NCBI GenBank assembly: GCA_021779275.1
Contig: JAJYAX010000040.1
Span: 1-8,956, forward strand
DNA from: Deltaproteobacteria bacterium
Lineage (GTDB): Bacteria > Desulfobacterota > Desulfobulbia > Desulfobulbales > Desulfocapsaceae
DNA length: 8,956 nucleotides
Reading direction: 5' to 3'
Shown here: piece after piece, positions 1 to 6,176 of the stretch
How positions within the stretch are numbered: position 1 is the first letter of the stretch
Layout of the letters: every line of letters starts with the position of its first letter
The notes under the pieces: generated by a model
Told to the model about the DNA's origin: nothing
Database searches by the model: none
What the model saw: only the letters and a program-made list of their open reading frames with translations
Position numbers and translations under genes: made by a program

Positions 1-1
1 T

Positions 2-403
2 CTTGCTGAATGGTATGTCCTTCTGGAAGAACAACACTGCCAGGGATTCGCCCAGGACCGGCAGCAGACACCGAAACAGTACTGCCAGGACCAGGGGCTT
101 TCTTCCTATAACCGCTTTAATGACGCTGTGGCCGCCATTCTCCAGCATGAGAGGATACGGCAGGGTATGGTTCTTTCAGAGGAGCAGAGCGATCTCTATA
201 TCATGGCCCTGTATGATCTTGATACCTTCCGGAATACAGTACTGCCCGGCCTGCTGCCCCAGGTCAACCTTACAGGGAGGCCGGAATTGGAAAAAGATGA
301 GCCACTGCTTCTTTTTGCCATAGACTGGCTGAAAGATTTTCTTTTTGGACCACAGGCTTCGAACACCGCCTCAATACGCGTCTCACGTCCCGATTATGCT
401 TAA
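2..403 (+). CDS. C-terminal part of an unrecognised protein (5' end outside window)
   Basis: An open frame enters from the left edge and gives about 133 residues before a TAA stop at 401-403. I do not recognise the family. The visible part is acidic and probably helical, with two cysteines near its start (EQHCQGF and QYCQDQG), a central stretch (SEEQSDLYIMALYDLDTF) and a hydrophobic LLLFAIDWLKDFLF segment about 20 residues from the end. That segment is too short and too charged to be a confident membrane helix. The frame has normal amino-acid composition and continues to the edge, so this is the tail of a longer gene; an ATG at 167-169 or a GTG inside it is unlikely to be the true start. It overlaps the next gene by 8 bp, so the two are probably co-transcribed and translationally coupled. 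No function is assigned. Confidence 0.6.
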   Translation, partial: LAEWYVLLEEQHCQGFAQDRQQTPKQYCQDQGLSSYNRFNDAVAAILQHERIRQGMVLSEEQSDLYIMALYDLDTFRNTVLPGLLPQVNLTGRPELEKDEPLLLFAIDWLKDFLFGPQASNTASIRVSRPDYA

Positions 404-1019
404 GCTTATTATCTTTGATTGTGACGGGGTGATGTTTGACTCACGGCTCGCCAATCGCGAATACTACAATCACCTGCTCGCGCACTTCGGCCGCCCCCTC
501 ATGGACGAGGATGAGCTGTCTTATGTGCATATGCATAACGTCCGGGAATCTGTCCACCATATCTTCCGTCATTATGCCGACCAGAATATGGGCGACGTGG
601 ACATCTACCGCAAGGCCTTGGACTACGCTCCCTTTTTCCGGTTCATGCAGGTGGAAAAGGATTTAGTCCGGTTCCTGGAATATGCGAAGAAGAGATACAG
701 CCTGGCAATCTCCACAAACCGCACAACTACCATGATGCCGTTGCTGAAGGAATTCCACCTCCAGGGATATTTCAGCAAGGTGATGACTGCGGATAATGCA
801 AAAAGGCCGAAGCCGGCCCCTGACGCCCTGTTCGAAATTCTAGATCATGCCGGGTGCCGGGCGGAAGAGGCCATATATATCGGAGATTCTATCATTGACA
901 GACAACATACCAGGGCCGCAGACATGCGGCTTATTGCCTTTAAAAGCCCCACACTTCCGGCTGAATTTCATGTCTCCGGGTTTATGGAGATCTGCTCCTT
1001 GCCGCCCTTTATTGAGTAG
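396..1019 (+). CDS. HAD-superfamily hydrolase (phosphoglycolate-phosphatase-like)
   Basis: A 207-residue protein with all four haloacid dehalogenase motifs. Motif I is FDCDGVMFDS at residues 7-16, where D8 would be the nucleophile and D10 the acid/base. Motif II is the ISTN segment around S106, motif III is RPKPAPD with K139, and motif IV is IGDSIID with D164 and D168 as Mg2+ ligands. The roughly 80 residues between motifs I and II form a helical cap, as in the Gph/beta-phosphoglucomutase subgroup, and the length is normal for that group. By family it should hydrolyse a small phosphorylated metabolite in the cytoplasm; the substrate cannot be read from sequence. The ATG at 396 is preferred because the protein then begins MLKLIIFDCDG, right at the first beta strand. 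A TTG at 345 would add 17 poorly conserved-looking residues. There is no clear Shine-Dalgarno, consistent with translational coupling to the overlapping upstream gene. Confidence 0.9.
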   Translation: MLKLIIFDCDGVMFDSRLANREYYNHLLAHFGRPLMDEDELSYVHMHNVRESVHHIFRHYADQNMGDVDIYRKALDYAPFFRFMQVEKDLVRFLEYAKKRYSLAISTNRTTTMMPLLKEFHLQGYFSKVMTADNAKRPKPAPDALFEILDHAGCRAEEAIYIGDSIIDRQHTRAADMRLIAFKSPTLPAEFHVSGFMEICSLPPFIE

Positions 1020-1027
1020 CGTCACAC

Positions 1028-1064
1028 AAAAATCAGGGCAAGGATCCATCCGGCCCCTTGCCCT
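1028..1064 (-). terminator. Rho-independent terminator overlapping the stop codon of the cyclic-nucleotide-domain gene
   Basis: A perfect 9-bp inverted repeat (AGGGCAAGG at 1035-1043 with CCTTGCCCT at 1056-1064, 12-nt loop) is followed on the minus strand by a run of five T (1028-1032). The stem contains the last codons and the stop of the minus-strand gene. No T-run follows on the plus strand, so it should work mainly for leftward transcription. It sits in a gap of only 13 bp between two convergent genes. Confidence 0.7.
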
Positions 1065-2106
1065 CATCCACGCGCTTCACCCCTTCCATCAAAAGCATCA
1101 TGAAATCGCCAATCTCGGCCGCCTTCATCTCCTGAGGCGACAGACCTGCGGTAAATCTGTACATGCCATCTTTTTCGGCCAGTATCGAAAATATGGCATC
1201 CTGATTGAATTGATCAGCATAGCAGGCATTGATGATACACCCTTCCCGGAAGACAACCTTGGCCTTTCCTCTGGAGAGTTCAAGAGAAAGCGCCCCTGTC
1301 TTTTGATGCATATGGAATATCTGAAAGAGTTCGGCCGGAACCATATCTTTGATTGTCCCGTGCATACAGGCGTCAAATTCACGGGCACGGACCGTATTGG
1401 CATGAAAAAGCCTTTCCGCCAGTAACTGTACCATAAAAAGCTGGACAGATTCAGCCTTCCCCATTAATCGGCCGAAATCATCGCCACTGAGGGACAAAAC
1501 CTTCGCTTCCCTGGTGGCCCTAACGGATGATTTGGCTATCTTATTGCCGAAATAACTCATCTCGCCGCAGACATCACCCTCTCTCAAGGTTGTGATCTTT
1601 ACCCGATCATCCTCAACACTCATTTCACCCGACAAGATAATATAGAGATGTTCGTTAACCTCGCCTTTTTTGATAAGGGAGGCCCCGGCAGGGATGCTCC
1701 GTTCCCGCAGACAACCGACAAATTGCACCAATTGGTTCCGGGGGATTGCCTTCATTACAGAAAAATCGGATATCCTGGCAATGAGTTCATGCTGTTCTGC
1801 AGTAAGCGAGGAAACTTCAGGAAACGTGAAATCATCTGCATCGGGATCAATCCGGACAAATTTGATCAGGCCCGTACACCCACTGCAGGTAAAGACACGC
1901 GGATTTTTTTCATCCGTATCTCCCTGCTCTGTTTCATCAAGAAGTTCAAAAAGCAATTGAGTCATCTCCCGAACCAGGATCAAACACCCTTCTTTATCTT
2001 TTGGAAACGCCAACGCCTTCTCTGAGAGAATCAGGCGCTCTTCAAGCCTGTACAGAGGGCAGTTATTATCTTCAATTATCTTGAATACGGCTTTAAATGG
2101 TCCCAT
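1033..2106 (-). CDS. Cyclic-nucleotide-binding-domain protein with C-terminal DUF4388
   Basis: A 357-residue soluble protein if it starts at the ATG at 2106; a TTG at 2136 would add ten residues, and neither start has a good Shine-Dalgarno. Residues about 1-90 hold four cysteines (C16, C41 and the pair C74/C77 in CSGC), a possible metal or redox site. Residues about 115-230 are a Crp-like cyclic-nucleotide-binding domain (RSIPAGASLIKKGEVNEHLY, then ILSGEMSVE and REGDVCGEMSYFG). Residues about 247-340 match DUF4388, beginning near MHGTIKDMVPAELFQIFHMH and including KTGALSLELSRGKAKVVFREG. DUF4388 is usually found in bacterial signalling proteins; there is no helix-turn-helix, so this is not a typical Crp transcription factor. 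The phosphate-binding-cassette arginine is not present at its expected place (IAKSSVRA), so cAMP or cGMP binding is doubtful. A role as a cytoplasmic sensor or adaptor is inferred. Confidence 0.85.
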   Translation of the reverse strand: MGPFKAVFKIIEDNNCPLYRLEERLILSEKALAFPKDKEGCLILVREMTQLLFELLDETEQGDTDEKNPRVFTCSGCTGLIKFVRIDPDADDFTFPEVSSLTAEQHELIARISDFSVMKAIPRNQLVQFVGCLRERSIPAGASLIKKGEVNEHLYIILSGEMSVEDDRVKITTLREGDVCGEMSYFGNKIAKSSVRATREAKVLSLSGDDFGRLMGKAESVQLFMVQLLAERLFHANTVRAREFDACMHGTIKDMVPAELFQIFHMHQKTGALSLELSRGKAKVVFREGCIINACYADQFNQDAIFSILAEKDGMYRFTAGLSPQEMKAAEIGDFMMLLMEGVKRVDEGKGPDGSLP

Positions 2107-2137
2107 ACAATCGAGAAGAAAGATGTTTCGCGACAAA

Positions 2138-2225
2138 TTTCCGGAGACTTTTCAATCATCCAATGACAGCTCTTGGCACTCACTATATCAGTTGTCATGT
2201 TGATAGCGAGTCTTTTTTCCGGAGA
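2138..2225 (+). repeat. Direct repeat of TTTCCGGAGA, two copies
   Basis: The 10-mer TTTCCGGAGA occurs at 2138-2147 and again at 2216-2225, 78 bp apart, one copy on each side of the leftward -10 candidate. The core TCCGGA is self-complementary, as expected of a regulator half-site. Two copies of a 10-mer can also arise by chance, so a regulatory role is only a suggestion. Confidence 0.3.
2182..2190 (-). promoter_or_regulatory. Candidate extended -10 promoter for the cyclic-nucleotide-domain gene
   Basis: On the minus strand the sequence reads TGATATAGT, an extended -10 element (TGn followed by TATAGT, five of six matches to TATAAT). No good -35 is present at 16-18 bp, which extended -10 promoters tolerate. 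It would give a leader of about 70 nt before the ATG at 2106. Confidence 0.35.
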
Positions 2226-2296
2226 AAAACGGAATCTTGCAAAAACTCCTTTTTAAAACAAATTGTTAGATTCTGTGCGCTTCTGTTTTTTTGTTT

Positions 2297-2325
2297 TTGT
2301 TATTTCATTATAATTCTGCTATGTT
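2297..2325 (+). promoter_or_regulatory. Candidate sigma-70 promoter for the E2-like gene
   Basis: TTGTTA (2297-2302), a 17-bp spacer and TATGTT (2320-2325) preceded by an extended TGC (2317-2319). Each hexamer matches consensus at four of six positions. An overlapping TATAAT at 2309-2314 lacks a good -35. Transcription would begin near 2332, leaving a leader of about 145 nt. A second weak pair lies a little downstream, so the exact start is uncertain. Confidence 0.4.
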
Positions 2326-2476
2326 TTGATTGATTGTAAAAATCGGCAGTAGAGTCATAAAATCCATTCCAATTTCTACCCCCGATAAACGGGATACATC
2401 ACTTTTCGTCATGTTCTTCGCAAAAACATGCAAATGATTTTCCTCAGAGACTAAACACATTATCCGGCAATATCCT

Positions 2477-4522
2477 ATGGGCATCACGACCAGGCAGCTT
2501 GAAACGATCTTTGATGAGCTTAATGAACGTTTTAAAACAAACCCACATATTGCAATAAGACTTGGAGATGGTGATCCACCAAAACACTTTGAGGTGACAT
2601 ATGCCATCAAAGGGCTCCACCAAAACAACAACAAAGAGATTCAGGAGGCAACACATCATTCCATTGCCATAACTCTTCCCTTCGGCTTCCCCCATTTCCC
2701 CCCTCACTGTAAACCCATATCCGCTATATTTCACCCGGATTTTGATCAGGCAGCCATTTGCATAGGCGACTTCTGGAACAAAAACAGTACCCTGCCAGAC
2801 CTGATCATCCATATCGGCAACATGATTTCCGGACAGGTTTTTTCAACAGAGAATGCCTTTAACAAAGAGGCAGTTATCTGGTACGGACAACATAAGGACC
2901 ATCTTCCGTTTGAGATTCCGGATTTTTCAACAGAATCTCCTGCATTGGAGTTCCCGGTTTTCGAAGAAGACACCTTCACCCCATTAGAATCTCAAAAAAC
3001 CGATGCCGTCGAAGAAACTGAGGCCGCACCGAAGCCCCCTCCCCTGAAGCAGGAGCCGACCTTTTTCAACAAGAAACCGGTTAAACGCTTCTCTATTCGC
3101 GGCCTTTTTCTTGCCGGCCCCGTAGTTATTCTTATGATTTTATTGTGCCTGGTCCTCTATTTCAATAATTCCCGTTACCAGCAAGCCCAGACTTTATACT
3201 CCGCCTGCCAGGCCCTTCTGCAAAAAAATAGTTTTGCCGGCGCCAACCAGAAGTGCAACGAGGCGCTCTCCGCGGTTAGAGGTATCAAATTTTTAGGAAG
3301 GGATCAAAGTGTCACCCTTGCAAACAACATTCAGACAACACTCAATTCTCAAAAATTGCGGCAAGGCCTTTCTGGCATGGTTTTGAGAAATGGCAAGTAT
3401 GTCAGCAAGAACGACGAAGACGCCCTGATTGCTTTTAACAAAGCGAGCGACGAAGGGGATACATTCATGGCCAATCTTTCCTGGAAGGAGGCAAGAGACC
3501 GGTACCAACAGGCCATTACCATACTCTCTAAAATCAGCACGGCCGACAAGTCTACACTTGAAAGGGGGGACAGAGTGAAAAAGGACCTGGAACTTGCCCA
3601 AGTGAACATCCTGACAGATGAAGGAAGGCAGTGGAAAGAGACAGGGGATCTGGAAAAGGCCGTCATCGCCCTGGAAAAGGCCCGGGAAATCGCAAAATCT
3701 CTGGATAATGCTGTAATGGTTCCCACACTCAAATCAATTGAACCTCTTCTCTTTGTTACTCAATTCCTCAGATTCAAAATGACGGGGGATACGTATTTTG
3801 CCGCGAGAGACTGGCGGAACGCCAGTGAAAATTATCAAAAGGCTCTTGATAATGCGAAAAATATCCAGGCCCCACCCGCTGTTCAATTAGCTGAATTGTA
3901 TGAAAATAAAGCCAGAGCTGAACTCTTCTTCGCAATAGAGAGCGGTAAGGAGGCCTTTAACAATGCCCAATGGGATGAAGCTATAGGCAACTATGAGTCC
4001 GCAATACGGCTACTGAAAGAAAACAGCGCCATTCTCAAGCAGGTCAATTCCGAGGAGAACCGCCAAAAGCTCTCCCGGATTATGCTCCAGGCATCTCTTA
4101 TCAGGGATAAGCAGGAGGTCGCCAGAAACCTGAAAGAGGGGAAAGATGCGGAGGCTATCGGCAAACTTCAGTCCATCATCGACACAATTACCAAAAGTTC
4201 TTTTAACCGGGAGGAAGAATTTCAACAGGCAGTCAAGGAAGCGCGCCACTCTATCGCAGAAACGAAAAAGAACCAGCTTATCGCGAAGGGCATCGCTTAT
4301 CTCCTCGAAAATTATAAAGATATTATTCTAAAAAATTATTCTGCGGCCAGATACGATTCTTTGACTGACCCGAAGGCAACGTTTGTGAAAGACCTAGGCG
4401 AGCGACTGCTCTTTAAGATCGAATGCACTGACAACGGGCAAGGAAAACCGCTGCGCCTGATCATGAACTATATCTATGACCCAGCGGGCAAACAGTGGCA
4501 TTTTTACAGCGATACGCAATAA
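2477..4522 (+). CDS. Membrane-anchored ubiquitin-conjugating-enzyme (E2/UBC)-like protein with TPR-like repeats
   Basis: A 681-residue protein. Residues 1-145 read as a UBC fold: an N-terminal helix (TRQLETIFDELNERF), strands, the proline-rich turn FPHFPP (71-76), IFHPD (84-88) in place of the E2 HPN motif, and AICIGDFW with C95 where E2 enzymes carry the catalytic cysteine. A proline- and acid-rich linker (about 146-200) leads to KKPVKR and one hydrophobic helix (about 209-229, ending LCLVLYF). By the positive-inside rule the E2-like part is cytoplasmic and the rest periplasmic. Residues about 233-590 are helical with TPR-like units such as NLSWKEARDRYQQAI, TGDLEKAVIALEKA, ARDWRNASENYQKAL and NAQWDEAIGNYESAI. 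A short alpha/beta domain (about 596-681) ends QWHFYSDTQ. The ATG is the first in-frame start after a stop at 2435, and no Shine-Dalgarno is visible. The substrate is unknown; the protein could be a non-catalytic UBC-like binding domain. Confidence 0.75.
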   Translation: MGITTRQLETIFDELNERFKTNPHIAIRLGDGDPPKHFEVTYAIKGLHQNNNKEIQEATHHSIAITLPFGFPHFPPHCKPISAIFHPDFDQAAICIGDFWNKNSTLPDLIIHIGNMISGQVFSTENAFNKEAVIWYGQHKDHLPFEIPDFSTESPALEFPVFEEDTFTPLESQKTDAVEETEAAPKPPPLKQEPTFFNKKPVKRFSIRGLFLAGPVVILMILLCLVLYFNNSRYQQAQTLYSACQALLQKNSFAGANQKCNEALSAVRGIKFLGRDQSVTLANNIQTTLNSQKLRQGLSGMVLRNGKYVSKNDEDALIAFNKASDEGDTFMANLSWKEARDRYQQAITILSKISTADKSTLERGDRVKKDLELAQVNILTDEGRQWKETGDLEKAVIALEKAREIAKSLDNAVMVPTLKSIEPLLFVTQFLRFKMTGDTYFAARDWRNASENYQKALDNAKNIQAPPAVQLAELYENKARAELFFAIESGKEAFNNAQWDEAIGNYESAIRLLKENSAILKQVNSEENRQKLSRIMLQASLIRDKQEVARNLKEGKDAEAIGKLQSIIDTITKSSFNREEEFQQAVKEARHSIAETKKNQLIAKGIAYLLENYKDIILKNYSAARYDSLTDPKATFVKDLGERLLFKIECTDNGQGKPLRLIMNYIYDPAGKQWHFYSDTQ

Positions 4523-4616
4523 TACGCAATAGAGAGAGCAGTCCCCCAACCAATGCGCGTACAGAAAAATAGTAGAGTCGGATACTGGAGTCGGCTACTG
4601 TTTTCCTGTACGCAAT
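4513..4616. repeat. Long imperfect hairpin with flanking short repeats in a convergent intergenic region
   Basis: The arms 4557-4575 and 4595-4613 pair over 19 positions with one A-C mismatch and one G-U pair. The 19-nt loop, together with the arm edge, carries GAGTCGG twice (4575-4581 and 4588-4594). The 8-mer TACGCAAT occurs three times (4513-4520, 4523-4530 and 4609-4616); the first copy overlaps the stop of the E2-like gene. Neither arm is followed by a T-run, so it is not a standard terminator. It could stabilise the convergent 3' ends or be one copy of a dispersed palindromic repeat. Confidence 0.55.
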
Positions 4617-4657
4617 GAAACAGGGGGCCAGCCTCAGGGGCTATTTATCAACGAAAA

Positions 4658-4915
4658 TCAATGGTCATGATGGTGATTGTGGTGGTGATGACCGCACTCC
4701 TCGCCATGTCCAGGACCGCCTGCCTCCCGCAGGGCCATTTCCAGCAGTTCATTTACCTTAATCATTGTCTGAACAGCAGCATCAATATGATCGGCAATCT
4801 TCCCCTGTCCTTCTTCACGGGCTATTGCGGACCATTTCCGGCATTCTTCCCCATGGCCGAGATTATGCTCTATCCAATGCGGCAACAAGACCCGTAGTTT
4901 TTCCGTCTGATTCAT
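4658..4915 (-). CDS. Small histidine-rich protein, probable nickel-binding partner of the CooT-like protein
   Basis: An 85-residue soluble protein with 13 histidines. Residues 1-65 look like two helices. The first carries H13, H17, H21 and C25 at four-residue spacing, so their side chains would line one face. The tail (66-85) has nine histidines between H70 and H85 and one cysteine, C74. The motif GHGEEC occurs at 20-25 and again at 69-74. I do not recognise a characterised homologue, though small proteins of this kind occur beside CooT-type genes. The start is fixed by AAGGGG 7 nt before the ATG. It is the last gene of a leftward operon, 21 bp after the CooT-like gene. Nickel storage or delivery is inferred from the tail and the neighbour; zinc or cobalt binding is possible. 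It recalls CooJ, which also has a histidine-rich C-terminus, but no homology to CooJ is claimed. Confidence 0.8.
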   Translation of the reverse strand: MNQTEKLRVLLPHWIEHNLGHGEECRKWSAIAREEGQGKIADHIDAAVQTMIKVNELLEMALREAGGPGHGEECGHHHHNHHHDH

Positions 4916-4936
4916 TTTCTTTCCCCTTCCGAAATA

Positions 4937-5128
4937 TTATTGTTTTTGCAGAAAGACTTTTCCGGTCAAAAAATCTATATGATGAATTGTCATACCGGCG
5001 AGTTCAGTCGGTCCCTCAAAAAGGGTGCTTATCCTCACCCCCGTGGCCAGCATATCAAGTCTGACAATATTTTCTTTCAACAGCTCAACCTTTCCCTCAC
5101 GCTCGACCACCGCACTCATCTGACACAT
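4937..5128 (-). CDS. CooT-family nickel-binding protein
   Basis: A 63-residue protein beginning MCQMSAVVEREGKVELLKEN and ending TGKVFLQKQ. Its length, N-terminal Met-Cys start, central VRISTLFEG stretch and the GMTIHHIDFLTGKVFL strand pair match CooT of Rhodospirillum rubrum. CooT is a small homodimer that binds one Ni(II) through Cys2 and helps load nickel into carbon monoxide dehydrogenase; Cys2 is conserved here. The fold should be a small beta barrel in the cytoplasm. AAGGAG (5137-5142) lies 8 nt before the ATG and fixes the start. It is the middle gene of a leftward operon, 24 bp after kdsD and 21 bp before the histidine-rich gene. No carbon monoxide dehydrogenase, hydrogenase or urease gene lies in the window, so the client enzyme is unknown. 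The symbol is left blank because related proteins serve different clients. Confidence 0.85.
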   Translation of the reverse strand: MCQMSAVVEREGKVELLKENIVRLDMLATGVRISTLFEGPTELAGMTIHHIDFLTGKVFLQKQ

Positions 5129-5152
5129 AACGCATTCTCCTTATATAGAAAA

Positions 5153-6124
5153 CTACACGAGAAATCGGAATTCTCCTTTACCCAGAAGATCATGCAGGTG
5201 GAGTATCCCCACCAATGCCCGTTTATGATCAACTATCGGCAGCACTGTTATCTCATGACGTTGCATGATGCTTAAGGCATCTGCCGCCAGAATCTCACCA
5301 TCAATGCTGATGGGATCTGCTGTCATGATGTCCCCCGCTCTCAGATCCTGGAAACCCAGGTCTCCGACCACATACCGGCGGATATCCCCGTCGGTTACGA
5401 TGCCGGTCACATGTCTCTCTCCATTGACGATAATGACGGCGCCAATATTTTTCTCATTGAGTATCTGGATGGCCTTCAGCGCCGGTTCGTCTCTATGAAT
5501 GGCAGGAATCAGATCACCGGTCAGCATGACCTCACCAACCTTGACCTTCAATCGTTCCCCCAGGCTTCCACCCGGATGATTTTCCCGAAAATCCGAGATC
5601 TGAAATTGTTTTCTATTCTGCAGGACGACGGAGAGCGCATCCCCCATGGCCAGTGTTGCCGTTGTGCTGGCTGTCGGTGCCAACCCCAGAGGACACGCCT
5701 CTCGGGGAACACCAATATCAAGCACTATATCGGAGGCCTTGGCAAGAGTTGACCGCAGTCCACCCGTCATCGCAATAATTGCTGTTCCCCGTTTTTTCAA
5801 GCTGGCCAGAAGGGCGTTGAGTTCATACGTTTCGCCGGAATAGGAAATGGCCATCACGACATCGGTGGGCATGACCATACCAAGATCGCCATGCATCGCC
5901 TCTACCGGATGGAGGAAAAAAGACGGGGTGCCGGTGCTGTTCAGAGTTGCGGTGATTTTCTGGCCTATGATTCCCGACTTTCCGATACCGGTAATTACCA
6001 GCCTGCTTGGACAATCCAGAATACGTTCCACGGCCTTAATAAATTCATCTCCGATACGTTCGCGAACGGAGGCCAGCCCCTGCTCTTCAATAAGAAAGAC
6101 CTTCTTTGCTTCCTGGATTGACAT
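5153..6124 (-). CDS. kdsD: D-arabinose-5-phosphate isomerase (KdsD/KpsF/GutQ family)
   Basis: A 323-residue cytoplasmic enzyme converting D-ribulose 5-phosphate to D-arabinose 5-phosphate, the first step of KDO synthesis for lipopolysaccharide or capsule. An N-terminal SIS domain (about 40-170) carries GIGKSG (46-51), HPVEAMHGDLGM (72-83), SYSGET (94-99) and EACPLGLAPTASTT (142-155). HPGGSLG (183-189) follows, then two CBS domains (about 200-255 and 265-320) that may sense a ligand. The residues known to be important in E. coli KdsD (K59, E111, E152, H193) align with K49, E101, E142 and H183 here. Length is close to the 328 residues of E. coli KdsD. It is the first gene of a leftward operon with the two nickel-type genes, without the usual kdsC or lpt neighbours. 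A weak AGGA lies about 14 nt before the ATG. The sequence does not separate KdsD (core LPS) from KpsF (capsule) function. Confidence 0.95.
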   Translation of the reverse strand: MSIQEAKKVFLIEEQGLASVRERIGDEFIKAVERILDCPSRLVITGIGKSGIIGQKITATLNSTGTPSFFLHPVEAMHGDLGMVMPTDVVMAISYSGETYELNALLASLKKRGTAIIAMTGGLRSTLAKASDIVLDIGVPREACPLGLAPTASTTATLAMGDALSVVLQNRKQFQISDFRENHPGGSLGERLKVKVGEVMLTGDLIPAIHRDEPALKAIQILNEKNIGAVIIVNGERHVTGIVTDGDIRRYVVGDLGFQDLRAGDIMTADPISIDGEILAADALSIMQRHEITVLPIVDHKRALVGILHLHDLLGKGEFRFLV

Positions 6125-6147
6125 TTTTTCAGCTCTTTTTCCTGTAT

Positions 6148-6176
6148 TTCATAGAATTTCTTCTCCACATTGGCAA
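6148..6176 (-). promoter_or_regulatory. Candidate sigma-70 promoter for the kdsD operon
   Basis: On the minus strand TTGCCA (6171-6176, five of six matches) and TATGAA (6148-6153, four of six) are separated by exactly 17 bp. Transcription would start near 6141, giving a very short leader that still contains the AGGAAAAAGAG ribosome-site region. Confidence 0.45.

Larger units (their letters stand above)
2107..2476. other. AT-rich divergent intergenic region
   Basis: About 370 bp between the divergent cyclic-nucleotide-domain gene and the E2-like gene. It is visibly richer in A and T than both neighbours, with a T-rich tract at 2281-2305. I see candidate promoters for both directions and a repeated 10-mer, which are listed separately. 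Short open frames here have no family resemblance or ribosome sites. No tRNA, riboswitch or terminator is apparent. Confidence 0.6.

Noticed and set aside
847..1425. Rightward open frame of 192 codons across the HAD and cyclic-nucleotide-domain genes
   Set aside because: It is antisense to or overlaps two genes with strong family motifs; it is a shadow of their codon use.
2097..2333. Rightward open frame of 78 codons in the divergent region
   Set aside because: It ends in a phenylalanine-rich run coming from the T-tract, begins inside the opposite gene and has no ribosome site.
4658..4720. Repetitive ATG/GTG-rich tract as a simple-sequence repeat
   Set aside because: It is the antisense of the histidine codons (CAT/CAC) of the histidine-rich protein tail, so it is explained by coding.
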